A stretch of 64,000 bases of DNA from Thiosocius sp942490985. GTDB taxonomy: Bacteria; Pseudomonadota; Gammaproteobacteria; Chromatiales; Chromatiaceae. Below are positions 40,707-49,981 of this stretch, piece after piece. A model generated the notes under the pieces. The model saw only the letters and a list, made by a program, of their open reading frames with translations, had not been told where the DNA came from and did not search any database. Position numbers and translations under genes: made by a program. Location: NCBI GenBank assembly GCA_942490985.1, contig CALNYW010000001.1:310001-374000 (forward strand), read 5' to 3'. The number at the start of each line of letters is the position of its first letter. Positions within the stretch are counted from its first letter, which is position 1.

Positions 40707-43076
40707 ATGAACGATTACATCCTTTGGCTGCACGAAGTTGAAATGGGCGACGTTGACCGCGTGGGCGGCAAAAACGCATCGCTCGGCGAGATGTTGAAGA
40801 ACCTGACGGCGGACGGCAGTGTCAAAGTGCCCGGCGGTTTTGCGACGACAGCCCATGCTTACCGTGAGTTTCTCGCCCACGAAGGCCTGTCCACGCGGAT
40901 CAATGACACCCTGAACGCGTTGAATGTCGATGACGTCAACAAACTCGCAGAGACCGGCGCGCAGATCCGACAGTGGGTGATGGATACGCCGTTCCCGCCA
41001 TCTTTGGATGCAGCGATCGAGTCTGCCTACAAGACGTTGGAGGAAGGGTACGGGACCGAGGTCACTTGGGCCGTCCGCTCGTCGGCGACCGCTGAAGACC
41101 TCCCCGACGCATCGTTTGCCGGTCAGCAGGAAACCGTCCTCAACGTATCCGGACTTGGTGAAATCAAACGGCGAATCCATGAGGTGTTTGCTTCGTTGTT
41201 CAACGATCGCGCGATTTCCTATCGGGTGCATCAAGGTTTCGATCATGCCCAGGTGGCGTTGTCGGCCGGTATTCAGAAAATGATCAGGTCGGACATCGGC
41301 GCCAGCGGCGTGATGTTCACGTTGGACACCGAGAGCGGTTTTCGCGACGCGGTATTCATCACGGCAAGCTATGGCCTCGGCGAAATGGTCGTGCAGGGTG
41401 CGGTGAACCCCGACGAGTTTTACGTTCACAAGCCGACATTGGCCGCTGGCCGACCCGCTATCCTGCGCCGCAACGTGGGCAGTAAGGCGATCAAGATGAT
41501 CTACGCCGACGAGGGTGATTCGCCGGTAGCGACGGTGCCGGTCGACGATGAGGCTCGGCGGCTGTTCTGTTTGACCGATGAGCAGATTGAAGAGCTTGCT
41601 CGACAAGCCGTGCGGATCGAACAGCACTATCAACGCCCGATGGATATCGAATGGGCGCTGGACGGGGTCGATGGTGAACTCTACGTGGTCCAGGCGAGGC
41701 CCGAAACGGTGCAGAGTCGCAGTGGCAACGTGATCGAACGCTATGAGATGAAAGCAAGTTCAGAGGTGCTGGTCGAAGGTCGTTCGATCGGCGCAAGGAT
41801 CGGCGCTGGCAAGGCCCGTGTCATAACTAGCCTGAACGACATGGACAAGGTGGCGCCCGGCGATGTCTTGGTGACCGATATGACCGACCCGGATTGGGAG
41901 CCGATCATGAAACGCGCGTCGGCGATCGTCACCAACCGCGGTGGTCGTACCTGTCACGCCGCTATCATTGCCCGTGAACTGGGCGTGCCCGCGGTGGTCG
42001 GGTGCGGAGACGCCACGGATTTGATTGCTGATGGGCGGGCGGTGACGGTCTCATGCGCGGAAGGTGATACCGGACTGATCTACGACGGCGAACTCGATTT
42101 TGTGCTCAAGCGTATCGAGTTGGACAGCATGCCGGAAGTGCCTGTCAAGGTGATGATGAATGTAGGTAACCCGGAACGCGCCTTCAGTTTTTCGCAGATA
42201 CCGAATTTCGGCGTCGGGCTCGCGCGGTTGGAGTTCATCATCAACAACATGGTGGGCATCCACCCGCAGGCACTCTTACAACTCGAACGTGTTCCCGCTG
42301 ATCTTCGAACAGAGATCGAGGCGCGAATTGCGGCCTATGGTGACTCACGCGAATATTTCATCAAGCGCGTTGTCGAAGGTGTTGCCAGCATCGTGGCGGC
42401 TTTTCACCCGCAGCCCGTCATACTTCGCATGTCAGATTTCAAGTCGAATGAGTACGCCAACTTGATCGCTGGCACGCTGTACGAACCCAATGAAGAAAAT
42501 CCTATGATTGGGTTCCGTGGGGCTTCGCGTTATCTCGCACCGAGTTTTAGGGCCTGCTTTGACATGGAGTGTGAGGCGATACGTCGTGTCCGTGAAGATA
42601 TGGGGCTTAAGAATCTCGAGCTGATGATTCCTTTTGTCAGGACCTTGGAGGAAGCCAAAGGCGTCACCGAACTGTTGGAGCAAAACGGTTTGAAGCGAGG
42701 CGAGGACGGCCTGCGTATCATCATGATGTGCGAGTTGCCCTCGAACGCTGTACTGGCCGACGAGTTTCTCGAATACTTTGACGGCTTCTCGATTGGCTCG
42801 AATGATATGACCCAGTTGACACTGGGCCTGGATCGAGATTCTGGTCTCGTCGCGAACAGCTTCGATGAGCGGAATCCAGCCGTTTTGAAAATGCTCGATA
42901 TGGCGATTACGGCGTGTCTCAAAGCCAACAAATATGTCGGTATTTGTGGGCAAGGACCGTCGGATCATCCAGATTTGGCGAAATGGCTGCTCGATCGGGG
43001 AATTGGCAGTATCTCGCTGAACCCGGACACAGTGATTGATACGTGGTTGTTCCTTGCCGACCAAAAAGCAGACTGA
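40707..43076 (+). CDS. ppsA: Phosphoenolpyruvate synthase
   Basis: Makes PEP from pyruvate and ATP for gluconeogenesis. The 789-residue protein has an N-terminal ATP-grasp domain (VGGKNASLGEML, AVRSSATAEDLPDASFAGQQ), the phosphohistidine domain with GGRTCHAAIIARELGVPAVV and a C-terminal TIM barrel with GFRGASRYL, FSIGSNDMTQLTLGLDRDSG and GICGQGPSDHPD. The Thr of the GGRTCH motif is the PpsR target. ATG 40707 has GAGGAC seven bases upstream. Converges with the GGDEF-EAL gene ten bases on. Confidence 0.95.
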   Translation: MNDYILWLHEVEMGDVDRVGGKNASLGEMLKNLTADGSVKVPGGFATTAHAYREFLAHEGLSTRINDTLNALNVDDVNKLAETGAQIRQWVMDTPFPPSLDAAIESAYKTLEEGYGTEVTWAVRSSATAEDLPDASFAGQQETVLNVSGLGEIKRRIHEVFASLFNDRAISYRVHQGFDHAQVALSAGIQKMIRSDIGASGVMFTLDTESGFRDAVFITASYGLGEMVVQGAVNPDEFYVHKPTLAAGRPAILRRNVGSKAIKMIYADEGDSPVATVPVDDEARRLFCLTDEQIEELARQAVRIEQHYQRPMDIEWALDGVDGELYVVQARPETVQSRSGNVIERYEMKASSEVLVEGRSIGARIGAGKARVITSLNDMDKVAPGDVLVTDMTDPDWEPIMKRASAIVTNRGGRTCHAAIIARELGVPAVVGCGDATDLIADGRAVTVSCAEGDTGLIYDGELDFVLKRIELDSMPEVPVKVMMNVGNPERAFSFSQIPNFGVGLARLEFIINNMVGIHPQALLQLERVPADLRTEIEARIAAYGDSREYFIKRVVEGVASIVAAFHPQPVILRMSDFKSNEYANLIAGTLYEPNEENPMIGFRGASRYLAPSFRACFDMECEAIRRVREDMGLKNLELMIPFVRTLEEAKGVTELLEQNGLKRGEDGLRIIMMCELPSNAVLADEFLEYFDGFSIGSNDMTQLTLGLDRDSGLVANSFDERNPAVLKMLDMAITACLKANKYVGICGQGPSDHPDLAKWLLDRGIGSISLNPDTVIDTWLFLADQKAD

Positions 43077-43086
43077 CTGATCCGGC

Positions 43087-44979
43087 CTACTGCGCGGCTG
43101 CGGTGGGCCTCGGATCGTTTCGGTTTTTCAGCCACGCGATAAACTGGTTGGCAGCAAGCGGGTGGCTGATCAGATACCCCTGGATAGACTGGCAGCTGTG
43201 TTTCTCGACACATCGCAGTTGTTCGTCCGTTTCCACGCCTTCGGCGAGGGTGTGTTTGCCAAGGCTGCGGCTCATCGCGCAAATCGCAGACACAATCGAT
43301 TCATCCTGCGCGTTGTCGGGGAGTTCACTGATGAAAGCGCGGTCAATCTTGAGCACATCAACTGGCAGGCGCTTGAGGTAACCGAGAGAAGAATAACCCG
43401 TACCGAAGTCATCGAGGGAGATCGTGCAGCCTGCTTCACGAAGGCGATTGAGATGTTCGATGATCCCGTCGGGGGCCTCAATCAAGGTGTGCTCGGTCAG
43501 CTCGATGCCGATTTGACTAGCCGGCAGATCGTATCTTTGCAACGTCTCTTCAAGTTGTTCGAGGGTGCAACCAATCAGCAGACCCTGTCCAGAGAGATTG
43601 ATATCTACCCGCAGGTCCTCGATCCCCGCATCGCGCCAGGCGGCGCGTTGACTGACCGCGTGCTCAAGCACAAACGCATCAATTTGGCGTATCAGCAAGG
43701 TACGTTCTGCGATAGGGATGAACTCAGCCGGTGGCATCTCCTGACCATCGTGTTCCCAGCGGAGCAATGCCTCGCAGCTGTTCACCGTTTGTGTCGCCAG
43801 GTCGAGTTTCGGCTGAAATACGAGACGCAGTTGATCGGTAGCCAGCGCGTTGTGTAGTCCGTTTTCAATCCGTTGTTGATGTTGCATGGCGTCGTTGAGG
43901 GTCGCCGTGAAGAAGCGGAAGCAGCCTCGTCCCTGCGATTTCGCCATGTACATGGCAGCATCGGCATGCCGCAACAGGTCGGCGGGTTGATCGGCGTCAT
44001 CCGGGAAAAGGCTGATACCGATGGATGCCGATGTATAGGTTTGGTGGCCGGCCAGTTCAACATGGGGTTTGATACTCTCGAGCAACTTGCTTGCCACTCG
44101 CTCGGCTTCACCCTCATCTCTTAAGTCATGCAGCACGACAACAAATTCATCGCCACCGAAACGTGCCAGCAAATCATAGCTGCGCAAGCATTTGTGCATA
44201 CGGTTACTGATAATCTTAAGCAGTTCGTCACCGGTCGCATGTCCGTGTGTATCGTTGACCTGCTTGAAATCATCTAGATCGATAAAGAGCACCGCGAGGC
44301 GACGTTCATATCGCATGGCCTCTGCCACCCGCTGGTTCAGCTGGTTTTCGAGTTCCCGTCTGTTCGGTAGTGAAGTGAGTGCATCATGGGTTGCCATGCG
44401 CTCCATTTCTGCCTGTGCGAGTTGGCGTTGGGCATACTCGCGTCTTGCAATCTGTGTTTGATGACGAAGCGCGTAGAGCTGTCGTATCAGGAAAAGTGCA
44501 ATTGCTTGAAAAATAACTGCCGCGCCCAAGAGCTGGTAGCCAAGTCGATCGACTTGTTCGTAGATTGGTGCCAGCGACTTTTCAAGCGTCAGGGTTGCGG
44601 TATCACGGTAGGAAAAGGGGATTGTCACGCTTTGCTCAATCCGGTCAAGGTAACTCCCGGGACGAACGAATCTGGCGATGGTGTAGCCATTATTGGCGAC
44701 CAGGTTTAGCGCCAGGGTCTCGTGATTGAGATCGCCCCACGCATTGATCTGTTCCGCGATTTGATCCAGGGCCCCCGTTTGCAGGCTGCCGGCGATCATG
44801 TGTTCGATGTACTTGAGTTCGGTGGCCAGGCGATCGTGCGCCGCGTTGAGGTGTGCTGTTCGCTCGGTTGAGTAGATAAAACCTGCGGCACCAAGCATCA
44901 ATAGCCCAGCAGCAAACCAGGTCGACCAGATCCAGCTGGGCTTGGAAATACTCGGTAACGCGTCATCCGTCATTGCCAT
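43087..44979 (-). CDS. Membrane GGDEF-EAL c-di-GMP enzyme
   Basis: A 630-residue protein. A first membrane span (WSTWFAAGLLMLGAAGFIYS), a periplasmic domain of ~110 residues and a second span (YQLLGAAVIFQAIALFLI) precede a GGDEF domain with intact RFGGDEF and the inhibitory RxxD site five residues before it, then an EAL domain with CEALLRWEHDG and DDFGTGYSSLGYLKRLPVDV. Both domains keep their catalytic motifs, so it may both make and break c-di-GMP. ATG 44979 (GGAG at spacing 4) and 44973 (spacing 10) are both possible. The start lies within the last codons of the PhnD-like gene. Confidence 0.9.
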   Translation of the reverse strand: MAMTDDALPSISKPSWIWSTWFAAGLLMLGAAGFIYSTERTAHLNAAHDRLATELKYIEHMIAGSLQTGALDQIAEQINAWGDLNHETLALNLVANNGYTIARFVRPGSYLDRIEQSVTIPFSYRDTATLTLEKSLAPIYEQVDRLGYQLLGAAVIFQAIALFLIRQLYALRHQTQIARREYAQRQLAQAEMERMATHDALTSLPNRRELENQLNQRVAEAMRYERRLAVLFIDLDDFKQVNDTHGHATGDELLKIISNRMHKCLRSYDLLARFGGDEFVVVLHDLRDEGEAERVASKLLESIKPHVELAGHQTYTSASIGISLFPDDADQPADLLRHADAAMYMAKSQGRGCFRFFTATLNDAMQHQQRIENGLHNALATDQLRLVFQPKLDLATQTVNSCEALLRWEHDGQEMPPAEFIPIAERTLLIRQIDAFVLEHAVSQRAAWRDAGIEDLRVDINLSGQGLLIGCTLEQLEETLQRYDLPASQIGIELTEHTLIEAPDGIIEHLNRLREAGCTISLDDFGTGYSSLGYLKRLPVDVLKIDRAFISELPDNAQDESIVSAICAMSRSLGKHTLAEGVETDEQLRCVEKHSCQSIQGYLISHPLAANQFIAWLKNRNDPRPTAAAQ

Positions 44980-45835
44980 TGGTCTCCGGATAGAGCAGTT
45001 CCCGAAGCGGGGCGTAGTCCGCATCGCTGACGGCGCGCAGGCCACTGGCCTGCGAATGGATGGCCTTTAATGCATGCCGGCCATCCTCAGATTGATCAAG
45101 CTCAAGCAGCAATGACCGGATTTGAGCGGTCAGTTGTTCAGGAAGATCGGCCCTCGTCACAAAGGCATGCTCGGATACTGACGGCAGCGGGGCGAGGGAC
45201 CGTAGGCCCTGCTTTTTGAACTGCTGAAATACTTCGTCTTTGACCGCGCCTGCATCGACCTGTCCGCTGAGTACCGCTATCGCGATACTCGTATGGCTCC
45301 GATAGCGAGTTTGCTGGCCGATAGCGATGCCCGATCTTTCAAGCACGGCACGCGGTAAAACACTGCTCATGGTCGATCGTGGATCGCCGAACCCGACGTG
45401 GTGATCAGCGATGTCGCTCAGCTGGCGAAGTGGGCTGTCGTCACGGACGATGAAGTGCCCGGCGAGTTCGACAGTGCCGTTGGTCTCCAGCCGGGCGAGC
45501 AATGGCTTACTGCCGTAGCGATTCACGACCTGGACGTAGCCGACTGGACCAATGTAGGCGATGTCGATCCGATTGTGTCCGATCTCCTTGACATGGTCGT
45601 CGTAGGTATTGCCGACACGCACCGTGACCGGAACGCCAAGCCGGTTGGTCAGATATTCCGCGAGCGGGTCGAAGCGAATGCGTAATGCGGAATACGAAAG
45701 GTAGGGATGTACGCCAAGGATCAGGGGGCTTGCTGGTTCCGCGGTGGAGCCGGGCCCCGTTAGCAAAGTCGACACCAACAGTAAGCCGGCGGCGAGTCGC
45801 CGCTTGGCCGAGCGATGGCGCATCAGCAGGGGCAT
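44963..45835 (-). CDS. PhnD-like periplasmic substrate-binding protein
   Basis: A 290-residue protein with an N-terminal signal peptide (RRLAAGLLLVSTLLTGPGST) and the phosphate/phosphonate-binding-protein pattern: LILGVHPYLSYSALRIRFDP, YLTNRLGVPVTVRVGNTYDD, IDIAYIGPVGYVQVVNRYG, VGFGDPRSTMSSVLPRAVLE and AGAVKDEVFQQF. No ABC transporter genes are adjacent. Its stop overlaps the start of the GGDEF-EAL gene, so it probably presents a ligand signal to the periplasmic domain of that protein. ATG 45835 has a GGGGG-like ribosome site; a downstream ATG at 45823 and an extended frame to 45889 are alternatives. Confidence 0.8.
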   Translation of the reverse strand: MPLLMRHRSAKRRLAAGLLLVSTLLTGPGSTAEPASPLILGVHPYLSYSALRIRFDPLAEYLTNRLGVPVTVRVGNTYDDHVKEIGHNRIDIAYIGPVGYVQVVNRYGSKPLLARLETNGTVELAGHFIVRDDSPLRQLSDIADHHVGFGDPRSTMSSVLPRAVLERSGIAIGQQTRYRSHTSIAIAVLSGQVDAGAVKDEVFQQFKKQGLRSLAPLPSVSEHAFVTRADLPEQLTAQIRSLLLELDQSEDGRHALKAIHSQASGLRAVSDADYAPLRELLYPETNGNDG

Positions 45836-46170
45836 GACCGAACCCCCGATGCGCCCAAACAAACGACCCGTCACGCAGACATAACTCATCCGACTACAAT
45901 CGCTCTTTGGGGCACATTCGTTTCCCTAGAGGTGACCTCAAAACATGCACTCCAGGCCCTTTTGCTCGCCGCAAAGGCAAAGATGCAGCTTCATATTTCT
46001 ATAACTTTTAATTACTTATCGTGATTGTAGATCCCCGCACATCCCTGTGCCGCGCGGGCATCTCAAACATTCGAGCCTCACTAAAGTGTATACCCAAGAT
46101 CCCAGTGCTCCAGTGGGAAACCAAAAACCGGCGGGCAAGGTACTGTTTGACCGCGGCTCAGGTGCATTTA

Positions 46171-46182
46171 TGTCGACAATTT
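46171..46182. promoter_or_regulatory. Candidate GntR operator 1
   Basis: TGTCGACAATTT, with the palindromic core TGTCGACA at 46171-46178, about 200 bases before prpE. The half-site GT-N-AC spacing fits FadR-subfamily GntR regulators. Confidence 0.5.
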
Positions 46183-46242
46183 AAAAAAATAAGGGGTAAT
46201 TTCTCCCGAAAAAGCCCTGAATTACGGTCTTTCTGCTTAAAC

Positions 46243-46254
46243 TGTCGACAATTT
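46243..46254. promoter_or_regulatory. Candidate GntR operator 2
   Basis: A second exact TGTCGACAATTT, 72 bases from the first (about seven helical turns), so both sites face the same side and could be bridged. Confidence 0.5.
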
Positions 46255-46373
46255 CCGGTACCTAAAGCAACAAAAACAAACATAACTAGACTGAATCCGT
46301 TCGATTAGAACAACAAACCGAGGGGCAGACATGCTGCAGCCCACCGGCTTTTCCATCGGCAATAGGGGGTGCT

Positions 46374-48269
46374 ATGGGCGATTATCAAGCCATTTATCGA
46401 CGTTCGCTGGATGATCCCGAGGGTTTTTGGGGCGAAGCAGCGGAGGGCCTGCATTGGGACCAACCCTGGGATAAGGTTTTGGACCGCGAAGCATCGCCGG
46501 TTCCCCGCTGGTTTACCGGCGGAAAAATCAACACCTGCTTCAATGCACTCGACCGCCATGTAGACGCGGGGCGGGGCGACCAGCCGGCGTTGATCCATGA
46601 CTCGCCGGTGACCGGCACCAGGCGTCGCTACAGCTACCGCGAATTGCGTGACGTTGTCGCCAGCTTCGCGGGTGTTCTCCGCGCCCAGGGTGTTGCGCCC
46701 GGCGATCGCGTGCTGATCTACATGCCGATGATCCCGGAAGCCGCAATCGCCATGCTGGCAAGCGCCCGCCTTGGGGCGATTCATTCGGTCGTGTTCGGTG
46801 GGTTCGCGGCGAACGAGTTGGCGACCCGCATCGATGATGCGAAACCTAAAGTCATGGTGAGCGCGTCATGCGGCATCGAACCCAATCGGGTGGTCGCCTA
46901 CAAACCGCTGCTCGACAGCGCTATCGAGATGGCGTCTCACAAGCCCGATGCGTGCATCATCAAGGCCCGACCACAGGCTGAGGCGCCGCTGGTTGCCGGC
47001 CGTGACCTTGACTGGGATGACGCCACAACCGCAGCAGAACCGGCGGAATGTGTGCCGGTCGATGCGACAGACCCGCTATACATCCTCTACACCTCAGGGA
47101 CGACGGGCCAGCCGAAAGGTGTCGTGCGAGACAATGGCGGGCATGCCGTTGCAATGCATTGGTCGATGAAAAACATCTACGACGTGGAAGCGGGAGATGT
47201 CTATTGGGCCGCCTCTGATGTCGGCTGGGTGGTCGGTCATAGCTACATTGTTTATGCCCCGTTGCTGGCCGGTTGCACGACCGTGATGTACGAGGGGAAA
47301 CCGGTCGGAACCCCGGACCCAGGCGCGTTCTGGCGTGTCATCAGTGAATACCAGGTGAAAGTGCTGTTTACAGCGCCTACCGCATTCCGCGCGATCAAGA
47401 AAGAAGACCCGGAAGGTGCTTACCTGAAGGACTATGACCTGTCGTGCATGAAGTACCTGTTTCTGGCCGGTGAACGTTGCGATCCTGACACGCTGTTCTG
47501 GGCCCGTGACAAATTGCAAAAGCCGGTTGTAGATCACTGGTGGCAGACTGAAACCGGCTGGGCGATCGCTGCCAATCCGATGGGTATCGAAGCTATGCCG
47601 ATCAAACCCGGCTCGCCCACCGTGGCAATGCCCGGCTACGACGTGCGGATCCTGTCCGAGAGCGGCGAGGAAATGCCAGACGGTGAAATGGGCAACATTG
47701 TCGTCAAGTTGCCGATGGCACCGTCCTGCCTGCCGACGCTATGGGGCAATGATCAACGGTTCATCGACGCGTATCTCAGCAAATACCCCGGTTTCTATCT
47801 GACCGGTGACGCCGGGTATCGCGATGCGGATGACTATCTTTGGATCATGAGTCGCACCGACGACGTCATCAACGTTGCAGGACACCGGCTGTCCACCGGT
47901 GCCATGGAGGAGGTGTTGTCCGGCCATACCGATGTTGCGGAATGTGCCGTCATTGGTGTCTCGGATGCGCTGAAGGGGCAGATGCCGCTAGGCCTGATTG
48001 TTTTGAAAGCCGGCGCCGAACGGGACAATAAGGAGATCGCCGCCGAGCTGGTCAAACGTGTGCGTGACCAGATCGGTCCGGTTGCGGCCTTCAAACTGGT
48101 CGCCGTGGTGCAGCGGCTACCCAAGACCCGGTCGGGCAAGATACTTCGCGGGACTATGGTGAAAATCGCCGATGGCGAAAGCTACAAGATGCCGGCGACG
48201 ATCGATGATCCCGCCATCCTCGAAGAGATAGGCGAGGCGCTGCGCGGCTTGGGTTACGCAAAGGCCTGA
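46374..48269 (+). CDS. prpE: Propionyl-CoA synthetase
   Basis: Activates propionate to propionyl-CoA. The 631-residue AMP-forming enzyme shows FGGFAANELATRIDDAKPKV, the ATP-loop YILYTSGTTGQPKGVVRDNG, DVGWVVGHSYIVYAPLLAG, DHWWQTETGWAI, YLTGDAGYRDADDYLWIMSR, and the C-terminal acetylation-type KTRSGKILRGTM. Distinguished from acetyl-CoA synthetase by the PrpE-like IDDAKPKVMVSASCGIEP block. GGGGGTG precedes the ATG. First gene of the 2-methylcitrate operon. Confidence 0.94.
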   Translation: MGDYQAIYRRSLDDPEGFWGEAAEGLHWDQPWDKVLDREASPVPRWFTGGKINTCFNALDRHVDAGRGDQPALIHDSPVTGTRRRYSYRELRDVVASFAGVLRAQGVAPGDRVLIYMPMIPEAAIAMLASARLGAIHSVVFGGFAANELATRIDDAKPKVMVSASCGIEPNRVVAYKPLLDSAIEMASHKPDACIIKARPQAEAPLVAGRDLDWDDATTAAEPAECVPVDATDPLYILYTSGTTGQPKGVVRDNGGHAVAMHWSMKNIYDVEAGDVYWAASDVGWVVGHSYIVYAPLLAGCTTVMYEGKPVGTPDPGAFWRVISEYQVKVLFTAPTAFRAIKKEDPEGAYLKDYDLSCMKYLFLAGERCDPDTLFWARDKLQKPVVDHWWQTETGWAIAANPMGIEAMPIKPGSPTVAMPGYDVRILSESGEEMPDGEMGNIVVKLPMAPSCLPTLWGNDQRFIDAYLSKYPGFYLTGDAGYRDADDYLWIMSRTDDVINVAGHRLSTGAMEEVLSGHTDVAECAVIGVSDALKGQMPLGLIVLKAGAERDNKEIAAELVKRVRDQIGPVAAFKLVAVVQRLPKTRSGKILRGTMVKIADGESYKMPATIDDPAILEEIGEALRGLGYAKA

Positions 48270-48277
48270 GCGATAGC

Positions 48278-48976
48278 ATGGCCTCACCTTTGCCAATTGC
48301 TGCCGACGCTTCCTCCTCGACCATCTCCGCGCGGTTGTTTCAGTCCTTGCGTGAAGCGATTGTCGCAGGGGATTTGCCGGCTGGCAGCAAGATAAGTGAG
48401 CCCGAACTTGCGCGTAGCTACGGCATCAGCCGAGGGTCGCTGCGCGAGGCGATTGCGCGGCTCGAGGCCTGCGGCCTGGTCGTGCGGCGAGCCAATGTTG
48501 GCGCCCGAGTGGTGTCATTAAGCAGTGCACAGCTGCTGGAGATATTTCATGTGCGTGAGGCGCTCGAAGGGATGGCTGCGCGTCTTGCCGCTGAACACAT
48601 GACCGAAAGTGAGGTCGCAGAGCTCAAGGCGTTGCTGAGTCAGCATGGGCAGCAGATTGCCGATGATGCAGACCAGGCCTATTTCCAGCGCCAGGGTGAT
48701 CTGGACTTTCACTACCGGATTGTCAAAGGCAGTCATAACAGCCGCATCGTTGCGTTGTTGTGTGATGACCTCTATCACCTCGTAAGGCTCTATCGTTACC
48801 AGTTCGGGATGCGCAGCAAGCGCGGCCCCCGCGCGTTTGTCGAACATGGCCATATCGTCGACGCGATAGAGCGTCGTGATCCCGAGATGGCCGAGATGAT
48901 GATGCGCGCCCATATCAGGGCATCACGGGAAAACGTCGAGCGATTGTTGGCCATGCGGAATGAAAACAAACAGTAA
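48278..48976 (+). CDS. GntR-family regulator (FCD type) of the prp cluster
   Basis: A 232-residue protein with an N-terminal winged HTH (LREAIVAGDLPAGSKISEPE, ARSYGISRGSLREAIARLEA) and an FCD ligand-binding domain (FHVREALEGMAARLAAEHM, DLDFHYRIVKGSHNSRIVAL). The Asp and His ligands for metal are present. It lies eight bases after prpE and before prpB, so propionate or methylcitrate intermediates are the probable effector. The likely operators are the TGTCGACAATTT pair at 46171-46254. FadR-type repressors of this group are known to control propionate catabolism in other gammaproteobacteria. Confidence 0.88.
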   Translation: MASPLPIAADASSSTISARLFQSLREAIVAGDLPAGSKISEPELARSYGISRGSLREAIARLEACGLVVRRANVGARVVSLSSAQLLEIFHVREALEGMAARLAAEHMTESEVAELKALLSQHGQQIADDADQAYFQRQGDLDFHYRIVKGSHNSRIVALLCDDLYHLVRLYRYQFGMRSKRGPRAFVEHGHIVDAIERRDPEMAEMMMRAHIRASRENVERLLAMRNENKQ

Positions 48977-49036
48977 ATGCGGGCGTTGAGTGTTGTGACA
49001 ACGACACTTGCGCGGAACAACTCTTGAGGAAAAGCG

Positions 49037-49921
49037 ATGACGATCGAATCGGCTGGTCGAAAATTTAGAGAGGCCGTTGCGGCAGAGAGGCCTTTGCAGT
49101 GCGTTGGCGCTATCAACGCCTACCATGCACGTCTGGCAGAGGCCTCCGGGTTCCAGTCGCTCTACATCTCTGGCGGTGGCGTGGCAGCGGGCTCTTGTGG
49201 GATCCCCGATCTGGGTATTACCACGATGGAAGATGTATTGATCGACCTGCGGCGCATCACGGATGTGACCTCGCTGCCTGTGTTGGTCGATGTCGATACC
49301 GGTTGGGGCGGGGCATTCAACATCGCCCGCGCCGTTCGTTCGATGGACAAAGCGGGTGCCGCCGCGATCCACCTGGAAGACCAGGTCCAACAGAAACGAT
49401 GTGGGCATCGGCCGAACAAGGCGATTGTGCCTCAGGATGAAATGGTCGACCGAGTGAAGGCGGCTGTGGATGCCCGACTCGACCCCGATTTCGTCATCAT
49501 GGCGCGCACCGATTCATTGGCAGTCGAAGGCATGCCGGCCGCGATCGATCGCGCCTGTGCCTGTGTTGAAGCCGGTGCGGACATGATTTTTCCCGAGGCA
49601 ATCACCGAGCTTGGGCAGTATCAGGAATTCGTCGATGCCGTGAAGGTGCCGGTATTGGCGAATATCACCGAGTTCGGGTCGACACCGCTGTTCACCGTCG
49701 AACAACTGGCCAGTGTGAACGTCAGTATCGCGCTGTATCCGCTCAGCGCTTTCCGCGCGGCGAATGCCGCGGCACTAAAGGTCTACCAGGCGCTCCGTGA
49801 AGAAGGCACTCAGGAAAGCGTTATGCCGTTGATGCAGTCCCGAATGGACCTTTATGACTATCTGGGCTACCACGAGTTCGAGCAAAAGCTGGATCAGCTG
49901 TTTGCCGCGGAAGACGCCTGA
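49037..49921 (+). CDS. prpB: 2-methylisocitrate lyase
   Basis: Cleaves 2-methylisocitrate to pyruvate and succinate. The 294-residue protein is an isocitrate-lyase-superfamily barrel: VGAINAYHARLAEASGFQSL, ISGGGVAAGSCGIPDLGIT, VDVDTGWGGAFNIARAV, the active-site LEDQVQQKRCGHRPNKAIVP and MARTDSLAVEGM. Closely matches PrpB. TTGAGGA precedes ATG 49037. Confidence 0.93.
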   Translation: MTIESAGRKFREAVAAERPLQCVGAINAYHARLAEASGFQSLYISGGGVAAGSCGIPDLGITTMEDVLIDLRRITDVTSLPVLVDVDTGWGGAFNIARAVRSMDKAGAAAIHLEDQVQQKRCGHRPNKAIVPQDEMVDRVKAAVDARLDPDFVIMARTDSLAVEGMPAAIDRACACVEAGADMIFPEAITELGQYQEFVDAVKVPVLANITEFGSTPLFTVEQLASVNVSIALYPLSAFRAANAAALKVYQALREEGTQESVMPLMQSRMDLYDYLGYHEFEQKLDQLFAAEDA

Positions 49922-49981
49922 ACCCACTTTTAATTCTAAATGCACGCCGCTGACATGCGGGGTTAAGTGAGGACCACCTCA

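Larger units (their letters stand above)
45836..46373. other. AT-rich regulatory gap upstream of prpE
   Basis: 538 bases with no gene. The centre is AT-rich and contains the two TGTCGACAATTT sites, consistent with a prpE promoter and GntR operators. Confidence 0.5.
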
